Shown: positions 1-7,227 of the stretch, piece after piece
How the letters are laid out: each line of letters starts with the position of its first letter
How positions within the stretch are numbered: position 1 is the stretch's first letter
NCBI RefSeq assembly: GCF_900188255.1
Contig: NZ_FZNS01000004.1
Location: forward strand, 310,001-374,000
Length of the DNA stretch: 64,000 nucleotides
Reading direction: 5' to 3'
Source of the DNA: Hymenobacter mucosus
GTDB lineage: Bacteria; Bacteroidota; Bacteroidia; Cytophagales; Hymenobacteraceae
Position numbers and translations under genes: made by a program
Notes under the pieces: generated by a model
Databases searched by the model: none
The model's input: only the letters and a program-made list of their open reading frames with translations
What the model was told of the DNA's origin: nothing

Positions 1-1
1 C

Positions 2-1534
2 CTAGTTGGCTACCGAGTCGTCACGTGTTTCTCGCAGGAAAAAGATGAACTGGTAGTTGGCCTGACGAACGGTGCAGCTGAGTTTTGGCTGAAAATGCAC
101 TTATCGGCGGCAATGCCTATGCTAGTGCTGCCAGAATCGTTTCACCGGGCCCGGCAAAACTCCGTAGATCTGCTCCCAGACCTGATGGGTCAGGAAGTAG
201 CCCAGGTTGATCCTTTCCCCCAGGACAGGGTACTGCAATTTCGGTTTCAAAGCGGCGCTACGCTGCTGCTGAAGCTGTATAGTACCCGGCCTAATGCTGT
301 ATTTCGGCTCACGCCCGAAGCTCCGGCCGAGCTGTTTCACCAGCGCTATACCGCCGATGCCGAACTGCACGCCTTGCCAGCAGAGCAGATAGCCCATGCA
401 TCTGGCACTGCTGCCACACCACCTGCACCTGATCCGCTCAAAGCCTACCCTGCTCTTGGCGACATACCGCTCCGCTACTTACGCGCCCACGGCTACGACC
501 CCGCTCCCGAGGAGGTGAAGCGGCGCCTTATACACAATGTAATAGCCCAATTAGAGAAGCCCGAGGCATTCTATATTACAAAGCTAGATGGCCGAACTCG
601 CCTGACACTCCTACCCGTGGGGGAAGTGGAGGCTACGCTTCCCGCTACGGACCCAATCGGGGCCCTACGTCGGTTTGTGCCACTGCTGCTGGGTAGGAAG
701 GCTTATGAGTTGGAACTGCGCCAACTGCGTCAGACGCTAGAAAAACGGGCCGACGAAGCGGCAATCAGTGCTCAAATGGCTCGTCGCCGTTTGCACGCGC
801 TGGAAAACACGGTGGGCTACCGCCAAACAGCAGACCTAATCATGGCCCACCTGACCCAAATTCCGGCCGGGGCTACCCAAGTAGAGGTAGTAGATTTTTA
901 CCAGGACAGCCAACCACGCATTATTAAGCTGAAGGCCACGGAAACCCCGCAGCGCACAGCCCAGAACCTGTATCGGAAGGCGAAAAATCAGCAAATAGAA
1001 ACTACCGAACTCGCGGCCCGAGCTGAACGGCGCGAAGCAGAAGCCTTCTGGTGCTTGGAGCGGCTAGAGGAACTAGCCGAACTCCCCCCCGAATTGCGCG
1101 CGCTCCGGCAGTGGCGTAAGCAGCACGCCCTTGACCCAGTTACGACTGCAAAAGCCGCGCAAGAGTTGCCTTTTAAGGTGTTTGAGGATAGTGGCTTCAC
1201 TATTCTGGTAGGCCGCAACGCTCAAAACAACGACCTGCTCACTCAACGCTACGCCCACAAAGATGACCTGTGGCTGCACGCCAAGGATGTTACGGGCTCC
1301 CATGTGGTCATTCGGCACCGGGCTGGGCAAGCCGTACCCGCACCCGTGTTGGAACGCGCGGCTCAGTTAGCCGCCTGGTATTCGCGCCGCAAAAACGATT
1401 CACTCTGCCCAGTTACCTACACGCCCAAGAAATTTGTGCGCAAGCCTAAGGGCGCCATTGCGGGCCAAGTAGTAGTGGAACGGGAAAATGTGGTATTAGT
1501 GGTTCCAAACAACCCCTTCGAGAAGAATGGCTAG
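2..1534 (+). CDS. NFACT family protein (Rqc2/RqcH-like), 5' truncated by window edge
   Basis: The reading frame is open from base 2, so the gene begins before the window. The first ATG at 95 is internal: the residues upstream of it (GYRVVTCFSQEKDELVVGL) read as NFACT-N sequence. Order: NFACT-N, a charged coiled-coil middle (about 230-340), and a C-terminal DUF814/NFACT-R domain with the stretch LVGRNAQNNDLLTQRYAHKD followed by DLWLHAKDVTGSHVV. Family knowledge: Rqc2/RqcH proteins bind stalled 50S subunits with peptidyl-tRNA and recruit tRNA-Ala for C-terminal tailing in ribosome rescue. The cytosolic rescue role here is inferred from homology. A 48-bp palindromic terminator follows the stop. 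Confidence 0.9.
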   Translation, partial: LVGYRVVTCFSQEKDELVVGLTNGAAEFWLKMHLSAAMPMLVLPESFHRARQNSVDLLPDLMGQEVAQVDPFPQDRVLQFRFQSGATLLLKLYSTRPNAVFRLTPEAPAELFHQRYTADAELHALPAEQIAHASGTAATPPAPDPLKAYPALGDIPLRYLRAHGYDPAPEEVKRRLIHNVIAQLEKPEAFYITKLDGRTRLTLLPVGEVEATLPATDPIGALRRFVPLLLGRKAYELELRQLRQTLEKRADEAAISAQMARRRLHALENTVGYRQTADLIMAHLTQIPAGATQVEVVDFYQDSQPRIIKLKATETPQRTAQNLYRKAKNQQIETTELAARAERREAEAFWCLERLEELAELPPELRALRQWRKQHALDPVTTAKAAQELPFKVFEDSGFTILVGRNAQNNDLLTQRYAHKDDLWLHAKDVTGSHVVIRHRAGQAVPAPVLERAAQLAAWYSRRKNDSLCPVTYTPKKFVRKPKGAIAGQVVVERENVVLVVPNNPFEKNG

Positions 1535-1550
1535 CCCTAGCTTGGGTAGC

Positions 1551-1598
1551 TAAGCAAAACAGCCGGCTTCCTACGTAGGAAGCCGGCTGTTTTGCTTA
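1551..1598. terminator. Bidirectional terminator, perfect 48-bp palindrome
   Basis: All 48 bases form a perfect palindrome (24-bp arms, no dedicated loop), with A-rich and T-rich shoulders on the two sides. It lies between the NFACT gene (+) and tRNA-Leu (-), whose 3' ends converge here, so it can terminate both. Confidence 0.85.
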
Positions 1599-1601
1599 GA
1601 G

Positions 1602-1683
1602 TGCGCGCGGGGAGATTCGAACTCCCACACCCGAAGGCACCACCCCCTCAAGATGGCGTGTCTACCAGTTTCACCACGTGCGC
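1602..1683 (-). tRNA. tRNA-Leu (anticodon GAG)
   Basis: Read on the minus strand: 7-nt acceptor GCGCACG, D arm, anticodon stem CCATC/GGTGG with loop TTGAGGG (anticodon GAG), long class II variable arm, T arm GGGAG-TTCGAAT-CTCCC, and discriminator A. The acceptor has one A-C mismatch (pair 5-68). CCA is not encoded. The class II variable arm and anticodon make the leucine identity clear. Confidence 0.93.
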
Positions 1684-2037
1684 AGATGACGGCAAGCACT
1701 CTTTCTATTCAAGCGAAAACCAAGGCTTTCGGATTCACTGAGGCGGCGAATCGAGGACAAAAGTAGGGGGCTACTAGGTGCTACGCAAGTAGCAGCAGGT
1801 ATTTTTTCTCCTCTCCTGCCCGTCTGCGCGGCACCACAATCTGTTTCCGGCTCAGTATCAGCCTACCAGGCAATCTGTGCTGGCTTAATAGAAGTGAAAA
1901 TATTTTTCAACGGATGTGCTTTCTTCTACTCATCGCGCCTTTTCTGAGCTAACTCATGCCAAACGACTAAGTGAACTGCTGCTTGCTACTATTATAGCCT
2001 GCCGAATAAGTGCCGCGGGGTTATCGTACTTGCACAA
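1684..2037. other. Intergenic region, no gene seen
   Basis: Between tRNA-Leu and the Dps terminator. No convincing ORF on either strand. It must hold the tRNA promoter on the minus strand, but I could not identify a clear -33/-7 pair. Confidence 0.5.
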
Positions 2038-2081
2038 AACACAAAACGGCCTTTCCTAGTGAGGAAAGGCCGTTTTGTGTT
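2038..2081. terminator. Terminator downstream of dps
   Basis: A perfect 20-bp stem with a 4-nt loop (AGTG), GC-rich core and A/T-rich outer ends. It lies 19 nt past the dps stop on the minus strand. Confidence 0.85.
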
Positions 2082-2099
2082 TTGTATAGCCTGGATTGC

Positions 2100-2744
2100 T
2101 TACTCGGCGCGGGCTAGCGGGGTATCCACCACGTGCTCCGACACGAACCATACTTGCAGTTCGTTTGTGCGCATCACATTGCTCACTACGAGGTCGTTGG
2201 TGCCGTCGTCGCCGGCATCGTCCGCCTTCTTGGCGTAATCGTGGCAGTTTTTCAGGATAATTTGGTGGGCTTCCAATAGGCGCGATACCTGTACGGGCGC
2301 CTCCTCCCGGTCGCGGGGTGGACGGGGAATGATGGTAGTTTCGGCAATATCGGCTGCCATGGCTAGGGCCACACCACCCAGGATCTGAATGCGCTCGGCA
2401 ATCATGTCAATCAGGGCGTCCTGTTCTTCATAGTGCTTGTCGAAGAGCAGGTGCAGTTGGTAGAAGGTGGGGCCTACTACCTGCCAGTGGTGCTTTTTGT
2501 ACATGTCGCGGATGGAGCACGTGTCAGCTAGTAGCTGGTTTAGCATTTCCACGCTTTTCTGGCGGGTATCAGCATCCAGCCCGATGGGCAGGCGCTGCGA
2601 CACAGTGCCATATTTCTGCAAGGGAGCAGGAGCATCAAACTGCTGGTTCATGATGGGCTGAACGCTAACAGCAGACTTTTCTTCAGAAGCTTGTTTAGGC
2701 GCTTTGGTAGCGGCCGGAGCGGTTTTGGCGGTGGTCTTAGCCAT
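2100..2744 (-). CDS. dps: Dps-family ferritin-like DNA-protection protein
   Basis: 214 aa from the ATG at 2744. A longer frame starts 22 codons upstream, but MAKTTAKT begins the typical Lys/Ala/Pro-rich DNA-binding tail. The ferritin-like four-helix core carries the Dps ferroxidase signature KKHHWQVVGPTFYQLHLLFD followed by KHYEEQDALIDMIAER, with His, Asp and Glu ligands. Family role: dodecamers oxidise Fe(II) with H2O2 and coat DNA in stress. A strong terminator follows, and the MOSC gene diverges on the other side, so it is probably monocistronic. The long basic N-tail suggests DNA binding (inference). Confidence 0.93.
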   Translation of the reverse strand: MAKTTAKTAPAATKAPKQASEEKSAVSVQPIMNQQFDAPAPLQKYGTVSQRLPIGLDADTRQKSVEMLNQLLADTCSIRDMYKKHHWQVVGPTFYQLHLLFDKHYEEQDALIDMIAERIQILGGVALAMAADIAETTIIPRPPRDREEAPVQVSRLLEAHQIILKNCHDYAKKADDAGDDGTNDLVVSNVMRTNELQVWFVSEHVVDTPLARAE

Positions 2745-2972
2745 AACAGGAAAGAGGAGGTGTATGTAGCAGGTAAGGGCACTACCGGAAGTAGTTGCCT
2801 GGCATTTCATACGTACAATACCGGCTCAGGTTAGCTTGTATTGTTGCACTCACTAGTACTGGTGCGCCAGTGGCTAGTATGTTACTAGGGGGCGCTGGGC
2901 AGCGCGGCAGCTAACCGCACCCGCAGAATCCCGTTATTGCTGTCATAGTTCTCACCTCTCTTCTCTACAACT

Positions 2973-3497
2973 ATGCCTTTCCCTTTTTTCGGCGACGATA
3001 AATCTACCGTGGCCCGGCTACTGAGCACACTGCCCCAGACGGGCCGCTTGGAATGGATTGGGCTACGTCCGGCACGACGGGAACCGCTGGTTTCAGTGGC
3101 AGAGGCTACCGTGGCTACCGACCGCAACTTGGTGGGCGACCATGCCCGTGTAAAAGCGGGTGGCAAACGGCAAATAACCTTGCTACAACATGAATACTTG
3201 GCGGCGGTAGCTAGTTTTATGGGTTTTGCGGACCCCGTAGACCCAGGGCGCTTGCGCCGCAACTTGGTAGTTAGCGGCGTAAATTTATTGGCCCTCAAAA
3301 ACCGCCGTATTGCTATTGGCGATGAGGTGGTACTGGATATTACGGGTGAGTGTCATCCCTGCTCACGCATGGAGGAAGAACTAGGCCCAGGTGGCTATAA
3401 CGCCATGCGCGGACACGGTGGCTTAACCGCCAGAATAGTACAGGGGGGCATTATTCGCGTGGGAGACACAATACGGGCGCTACCCTCAGAAGATTAA
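2973..3497 (+). CDS. MOSC domain-containing protein
   Basis: 174 aa. A single MOSC domain (related to the C-terminus of molybdenum cofactor sulfurase) covers nearly the whole protein, with the beta-strand-rich pattern and the conserved cysteine in GECHPCSRMEE. Family knowledge: standalone MOSC proteins (YiiM/YuaD type) handle Mo-cofactor-linked sulfur or reduce N-hydroxylated substrates. The substrate here is unknown. Its stop overlaps the convergent osmC-like stop by 4 nt. The promoter should lie in the 228-bp divergent gap with dps. Confidence 0.88.
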   Translation: MPFPFFGDDKSTVARLLSTLPQTGRLEWIGLRPARREPLVSVAEATVATDRNLVGDHARVKAGGKRQITLLQHEYLAAVASFMGFADPVDPGRLRRNLVVSGVNLLALKNRRIAIGDEVVLDITGECHPCSRMEEELGPGGYNAMRGHGGLTARIVQGGIIRVGDTIRALPSED

Positions 3498-3931
3498 TCT
3501 GCTACCTCTGGCTTAGCAAGTAGAGTAGCTTCGCACTTGATAGCTGTATTCAGCAGCTTTGAAACCGGGCAGTTTTGCTGAGCATCGGCGACCAAATTCT
3601 CAAACGTACTGGCATCTAAACCAGGCACAACGGCTTCCAATTTAAGGTTGGATTGTGCAATGAGGCCTTCATGCAGTACAATTTCGCAACTGGTAATAAT
3701 ATGGCTGGCCGCGTAGCCAGCTACCTGCAGGTTGAAGGCCATTTTCATGGCTAGGCACCCTGCATGAGCGGCAGCAATAAGCTCTTCTGGGTTAGTTCCA
3801 ATACCATCGGCAAAGCGGGTAGCGTACGAGTAGGAAGTATCAGTAAGAACTGTACTAGGTGTGGTTAACACGCCGTGTCCATCCGTGCCTTTTCCTTCCC
3901 AACGAGCAATGGCCGTGCGCTTTATAGACAT
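3494..3931 (-). CDS. OsmC family peroxidase
   Basis: 145 aa, full length. The two redox cysteines of OsmC/Ohr proteins are present in AHAGCLAMKMA and AQQNCPVSKLL. Closest in style to the OsmC subgroup (start MSIKRTAIARWEGKGTDGHG). Reduces organic or inorganic hydroperoxides in the cytosol using thiols. A TACTTTTG box ends 4 nt before the ATG, suggesting a leaderless or nearly leaderless mRNA. It converges on the MOSC gene. Confidence 0.92.
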   Translation of the reverse strand: MSIKRTAIARWEGKGTDGHGVLTTPSTVLTDTSYSYATRFADGIGTNPEELIAAAHAGCLAMKMAFNLQVAGYAASHIITSCEIVLHEGLIAQSNLKLEAVVPGLDASTFENLVADAQQNCPVSKLLNTAIKCEATLLAKPEVAD

Positions 3932-3935
3932 AGGA

Positions 3936-3943
3936 CAAAAGTA
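3936..3943 (-). promoter_or_regulatory. Bacteroidota -7 box (TAnnTTTG) for osmC-like gene
   Basis: TACTTTTG on the minus strand matches the -7 consensus exactly. A TTTT (-33-like) sits about 19 nt upstream. Only TCCT separates the box from the ATG. Confidence 0.6.
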
Positions 3944-4365
3944 TAGTGTATTGTTCAGTTGAAAACACTACGCTTAGGAACAATGTTCAAAAGCGGGTAC
4001 TCACTACAAATAGCACACTTTTTATTTACATTATCTACCACTCCAGATGGCCTTTCCTTAATAACCTCCACCCCTTATCTGTGTGCAGGTAAGGCTGCCC
4101 AACAAAACCTCACCACAACTACTTACTATCTAGCAACTTACTTGATGCAGTAACTAAATCTTCATTTTTTGCACTTCTATTCGAACCGTTCACTTTTCTA
4201 ATTTCGTAAGCACAAAGTAAAGCGTCCTGCTGTGCTCCTTTACTAGCATTCTGTATCGGCAGTCAACAGGACGTGACATGCGCAATTATACCTATCTCGC
4301 TTACCCTGCGGCTTGCACCGACCCAGGACCCACTAACAGTGTTTTTAGCCTAAATTCTGATTTGT
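3944..4365. other. Intergenic region
   Basis: More than 400 bp, richer in A+T than its surroundings. A 64-codon plus-strand ORF at 3959-4153 has no recognisable features or plausible composition, and I do not call it. Confidence 0.4.
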
Positions 4366-4563
4366 ATGGAGCCTAAACCCACATCGGCTTTGCCGGCTAC
4401 TACGGTAGCACTTCTGTTGCTTTCCGGAGGACTACTCACCCTGCCTGCTTTTGGCTTGGCTATGCACCACAAGCGCACGTCTCGCACGGCCGTGGGGTGC
4501 TCATCTGATGCTTACAATACGTTTGCAAATCCTTTTTTACGGCACCGACGACACCGACCATAG
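4366..4563 (+). CDS. Small putative membrane peptide (65 aa)
   Basis: Not recognised. ATG at 4366. Residues 12-33 form one hydrophobic helix (TVALLLLSGGLLTLPAFGLAM) followed by a basic, His/Arg-rich tail ending RHRRHRP. It lies just before a strong terminator, which supports transcription through it. Could be a real small membrane protein or chance. Confidence 0.35.
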   Translation: MEPKPTSALPATTVALLLLSGGLLTLPAFGLAMHHKRTSRTAVGCSSDAYNTFANPFLRHRRHRP

Positions 4564-4575
4564 GACGACGAAGCT

Positions 4576-4636
4576 AACGAGCAGAAAAAAGGGACGGTGA
4601 AGCCTCGCACTTCACCGTCCCTTTTTTCTGCTCGTT
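4576..4636. terminator. Bidirectional terminator downstream of rtcB
   Basis: Perfect 27-bp stem around a 7-nt loop, with a run of six A on one arm and six T on the other. It sits 10 nt past the rtcB stop on the minus strand and 12 nt past the 65-aa ORF on the plus strand. Confidence 0.88.
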
Positions 4637-4646
4637 AAATGCGCTG

Positions 4647-6047
4647 CTACGCACCATCCATACGCACAATGCGAGGCGTAAACGTGCCGAGTACATCGAC
4701 TAGGTTAGTCTGGCTCTGCATCACAGCGTGGATGTCTTTGTATGCCTGAGGGGCCTCATCCACGCCCCCACCAATGAGCTCTATGCGGTGCTCCTGCAAG
4801 TAGCGCCGCACCTCCGCTTCGCCCAGTTCCTGCTTGGCCCGGGTGCGCGACATGGCGCGGCCCGCTCCGTGTGAAGCCGAGGCTAGCGACGTAGCCTCCC
4901 CACGCCCGCGCACAATAAAGCCGGGAGCCGTCATGGAGCCGGGAATGATACCAAGAATCCCCGCCCCCGCCGGAGTAGCGCCCTTCCGGTGCACTACTAC
5001 CTCCCGACCATCGGCTAAGCGTTCTTTCCAGGCGAAATTATGGTGGTTTTCCACTTTTGCCAGGGGCCGCTCACCCAAGGCTTTGGCTAAGCGCTGGTGA
5101 ATTTGGTGGTGGCAGGCCGAGGCGTAGTCACCGGCTAAGTTCATGGCGGCCCAGTACTCTTGGCCAGCTTCGCTTTCCAGCGAAAGCCACGCCAGGTGCT
5201 GCGCTTCGGCGGGTAGTTGACACACATCCTTGGCCAGCTTGGTATAATGGTTGGCCACGCTAGCACCAAGCCCTCGGGAGCCGGAGTGCGAAAGCAGTCC
5301 AACGTACTGCCCCACAGGAACACCAAGCTCATTTTGAGGGTCTAGGATATCTACAATACCCCATTCTACGAAGTGGTTGCCCGAGCCGGAGGTGCCAATC
5401 TGCTCGGCGGCGGTTACCTGCTTGTTGCGCAGAAAGCCGATATCCTGAAACTCGGCGCGTTCTAGCACCGCGTGGTCTAGCTTCTGGCCACGCTGAAAAC
5501 CTTGGCGGTTGCCAAAACGGGTATTGTCGAGCAAGAGCTTGCGCAATTCTGCTATCCGCTGCTCTAAGTGCTTAGGCGGCAATGCAAACACGGATAAAGC
5601 CATTCGGCACCCAATGTCTACGCCCACGGCATAAGGAATAACAGCGTTGTCGGTGGCTAGTACGCCGCCAATGGGCAAGCCGTAGCCGTGGTGGGCGTCG
5701 GGCATCAGGGCCCCGGCTACCGTCACGGGTAGCTTCATGGCCGTTTCCATTTGGTGGATGGCGCCTTGGTCAATGTACTCGGGGCCAAAGACAGCGTAGG
5801 GCTTGCGCTCCGCCAAGGCAATGTGCCGACTAGGTGGCGGTAGTAAGGCCGCGGCCGTATGGCTCCAGTCGAGGTGAGTAAGGAAATTGGATGGATCGGC
5901 CAGCAGGCTTTGCAAAAGCGCAAGCTGGTCGGTTTGAGACATTTTTTTGAGGTGCTTGCGCTGCAATTGCGCTAGCGCAAGTCCAATGGCACGGCCTTCT
6001 GGGAAACCCAATTGACGAAGGTCGTTGCCGCGTAATTGATTGGCCAT
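4647..6047 (-). CDS. rtcB: RtcB family RNA ligase (copy 1, beside the tRNA-mimic array)
   Basis: 466 aa from ATG 6047, chosen because MANQLRGNDLRQLGFPEG aligns with the start of the second RtcB in this window. RtcB hallmarks: MPDAHHGYGLPIGGV, the Mn-binding Cys motif GVDIGCRM, GTSGSGNHFVEWG, LSHSGSRGLG, NHHNFAWKE, HRKGATPA (the guanylylated His region of the active site) and SHGAGRAMSR. Family role: GTP- and Mn-dependent ligation of 2',3'-cyclic-phosphate or 3'-phosphate RNA ends to 5'-OH ends, healing tRNAs cut by anticodon nucleases. It has GCRM where many RtcBs have GCGM, as does copy 2. It lies 240 nt downstream of the Y-RNA-like array in the same direction and ends at a strong terminator, so it is plausibly the last gene of the operon. 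Confidence 0.94.
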   Translation of the reverse strand: MANQLRGNDLRQLGFPEGRAIGLALAQLQRKHLKKMSQTDQLALLQSLLADPSNFLTHLDWSHTAAALLPPPSRHIALAERKPYAVFGPEYIDQGAIHQMETAMKLPVTVAGALMPDAHHGYGLPIGGVLATDNAVIPYAVGVDIGCRMALSVFALPPKHLEQRIAELRKLLLDNTRFGNRQGFQRGQKLDHAVLERAEFQDIGFLRNKQVTAAEQIGTSGSGNHFVEWGIVDILDPQNELGVPVGQYVGLLSHSGSRGLGASVANHYTKLAKDVCQLPAEAQHLAWLSLESEAGQEYWAAMNLAGDYASACHHQIHQRLAKALGERPLAKVENHHNFAWKERLADGREVVVHRKGATPAGAGILGIIPGSMTAPGFIVRGRGEATSLASASHGAGRAMSRTRAKQELGEAEVRRYLQEHRIELIGGGVDEAPQAYKDIHAVMQSQTNLVDVLGTFTPRIVRMDGA

Positions 6048-6287
6048 AAAGATGGTTTTTGACGTTAATAGTGGGGTTGCGCACGACTTTGGAGCAATAA
6101 GTGCCCCGCGCAAGCGGTGCAGCTACGCACCCAGCGAACCAAAATCGAAGGAGCGCGGGCCGACGGCATCCAAAGCAGGCGAAACAAGAAAACGGAGCGA
6201 TACCAGACAGGCTGCCACGTGGGCTTTTCAGACGAAGCATAGCAGCTCTCGACCACTCTTTCCGCTTTCAACTCTTGAAACTCTTTA

Positions 6288-6420
6288 TCTAACGGGGCAA
6301 CACACGCACAGCCTCCTGTGTGCTCTAACCGCCTGATCTACTGCCCTAAGGCAGGTAGGACTCGAACCCACGACCCCACGGTATCTGACGAAGTATGGCA
6401 GTGCTACGGCACCCATTAGA
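6288..6420 (-). ncRNA. Y-RNA-like tRNA mimic, module A
   Basis: 133 nt on the minus strand, closed by a 9-bp terminal stem TCTAATGGG/CCCGTTAGA (one G-U). The conserved 5' motif GGGTGCCGTAG and 3' motif GTTGCCCC flank the tRNA-like core. Core order is permuted: T arm GTGGG-TTCGAGT-CCTAC first, then a 5-bp acceptor-like stem capped by TTAG, then TA and a D arm GATC-AGGCGGTTA-GAGC (one mismatch). A real tRNA has the D arm 5' of the T arm and free acceptor ends, so this is not an ordinary tRNA gene. Bacterial Y RNAs (YrlA type) near Ro60 and rtcB are known tRNA mimics. Confidence 0.8.
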
Positions 6421-6430
6421 AAAAGACAAA

Positions 6431-6570
6431 CTGCGTGGGGCAACAAGCGCCGGGCCAATCCTGCTCTACTACCTGAGCTATGGTAGCCACCGAAGCAGCC
6501 ACCAGTGGGACTCGAACCCACGACCTGGGCATAACGTGCGAAGTAGGGCCTGCCTACGACACCCACGCAG
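6431..6570 (-). ncRNA. Y-RNA-like tRNA mimic, module B (best preserved)
   Basis: 140 nt. Perfect 9-bp terminal stem CTGCGTGGG/CCCACGCAG, 5' motif GGGTGTCGTAG, 3' motif TTGTTGCCCC. The permuted tRNA core is essentially perfect. T arm GTGGG-TTCGAGT-CCCAC (6505-6521) matches the TTCRANN loop. A 10-bp acceptor-like stem (with G-U pairs) is sealed by a TTCG tetraloop (6481-6504). Nucleotides TA at positions 8-9 and D arm GCTC-AGGTAGTA-GAGC (6463-6478) follow. Where the anticodon arm should be, the RNA continues into the Y-like stem. This matches the known architecture of bacterial Y RNAs, in which the Ro-binding stem replaces the anticodon arm. A T-rich run (TTTGTCTTTT) separates it from module A. 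Confidence 0.87.
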
Positions 6571-6580
6571 AAATCACGAT

Positions 6581-6719
6581 AATCAGGGTAAAAACAAAGG
6601 GTATAGTAGTTAGCGCAACTATCCATTTCGCCACCAGCCGCCGTAGCAGCCGGGCGGGGCTCAAACCGCAACCTATCTAGGACTAGAACCGAAATGCTAC
6701 CCTGCTACGACACTTGATT
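6581..6719 (-). ncRNA. Y-RNA-like tRNA mimic, module C (degenerate)
   Basis: 139 nt. The terminal stem is weak (AATCA/TGATT plus one pair past a mismatch). The 5' motif GTGTCGTAG is kept, but the 3' motif is decayed (TTTGTTTTTACCC). The T arm is imperfect (GCGG, 8-nt loop TTTGAGCC, CCGC). The acceptor-like stem is intact: 8 bp CCGGCTGC/GCGGCTGG sealed by a TACG tetraloop (6634-6653). The D arm is Leu/Ser-like (GGCGAAATGGATAG) and imperfect. Confidence 0.65.
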
Positions 6720-6746
6720 CTATGGAAGTACGTAGGAAACACTCCT

Positions 6747-6867
6747 TGCCAAGGCAACATATGCTAGCGGTAACCACCACCTGGTATGCTACCACATTCA
6801 TGAAAGGGGCAGACTGATACGATTCAAACGTACAACACGAAGGAACGCGTAGCGACGACACCCGGCA
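6747..6867 (-). ncRNA. Y-RNA-like tRNA mimic, module D (degenerate)
   Basis: 121 nt. A 7-bp terminal stem TGCCGGG/CCTTGGCA-type with two G-U pairs, 5' motif GGGTGTCGTCG and 3' motif GTTGCC. The T arm is clear: GTACG-TTTGAAT-CGTAT (loop differs from TTCRANN by C to T). I could not fold a convincing capped acceptor stem or canonical D arm between 6757 and 6810, although TAGC/GCTA can pair around that part. Confidence 0.55.
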
Positions 6868-6878
6868 GCGTAGTATTT

Positions 6879-7034
6879 CCAGCTGAACTCACCTTGATGG
6901 GGCAACGGGCGGTGGGCGTATCAGCCACAGCAAAGGCTGTAGCTGGGGAATTGAACCCTAGGAAAAACACGTGTTTTTCTTCAACCAAGCGAAGTAGCGC
7001 CTACCTACGGCACCGAATCAGGTGAGTCAGCTGG
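6879..7034 (-). ncRNA. Y-RNA-like tRNA mimic, module E (first transcribed)
   Basis: 156 nt. The longest terminal stem of the set: 15 bp with one bulged T (CCAGCTGACTCACCT against AGGTGAGTTCAGCTGG). The 5' motif GGTGCCGTAG and 3' motif GTTGCCCC are both kept. T arm 6944-6960 has loop TTCAATT and a partly mismatched stem. The acceptor-like stem is perfect, 10 bp CAGCTACAGC/GCTGTGGCTG with loop CTTT (6922-6945). The D arm is lost. An extra 18-nt perfect palindrome (6962-6979) is inserted between the Y stem and T arm. Confidence 0.65.
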
Positions 7035-7038
7035 GGTT

Positions 7039-7113
7039 GGAACGGCTGCCGGAGCTCAATTGCCCCGGCGGTAGGCCGTTCCGGCCGACGGCTGCCAGTA
7101 GGGGTCAGCCGCC
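7039..7113 (-). ncRNA. Leader hairpins upstream of the tRNA-mimic array
   Basis: Two compact hairpins directly 5' of module E. The first (7087-7113) is an 8-bp stem GGCGGCTG/CAGCCGTC with an 11-nt loop. The second (7039-7082) is an 8-bp outer stem GGAACGGC/GCCGTTCC plus a 7-bp inner stem GCCGGGG/CTCCGGC around CAATTGAG. They lack the T loop and the GTGYCGTAG motif, so they are not a sixth module. They could be a separate small RNA, a leader element or a transcription attenuator. Confidence 0.45.
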
Positions 7114-7227
7114 TTCCCAAAGTCTACAACGAAAAATTAGTCATGGTATTGAGTTGTAAAGACGCAAAAAATGCTTTTTAGTTACGGTAGAGGTAGTTTT
7201 CTCTTACTACTTAGGCGTTCAGGTCAC

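Noticed and set aside
3959..4153. 64-aa ORF
   Set aside because: No domain, unusual composition, no clear start context.
6285..6680. Three overlapping ORFs in the array (6285-6671 minus, 6395-6613 and 6480-6680 plus)
   Set aside because: They coincide with structured RNA modules, lack recognisable domains and overlap each other in different frames.
6288..7113. Ordinary tRNA cluster (tRNA-like T loops on the minus strand)
   Set aside because: The T arm comes before the D arm, acceptor stems are closed by tetraloops, and no anticodon arm exists. These are mimics, not tRNAs.
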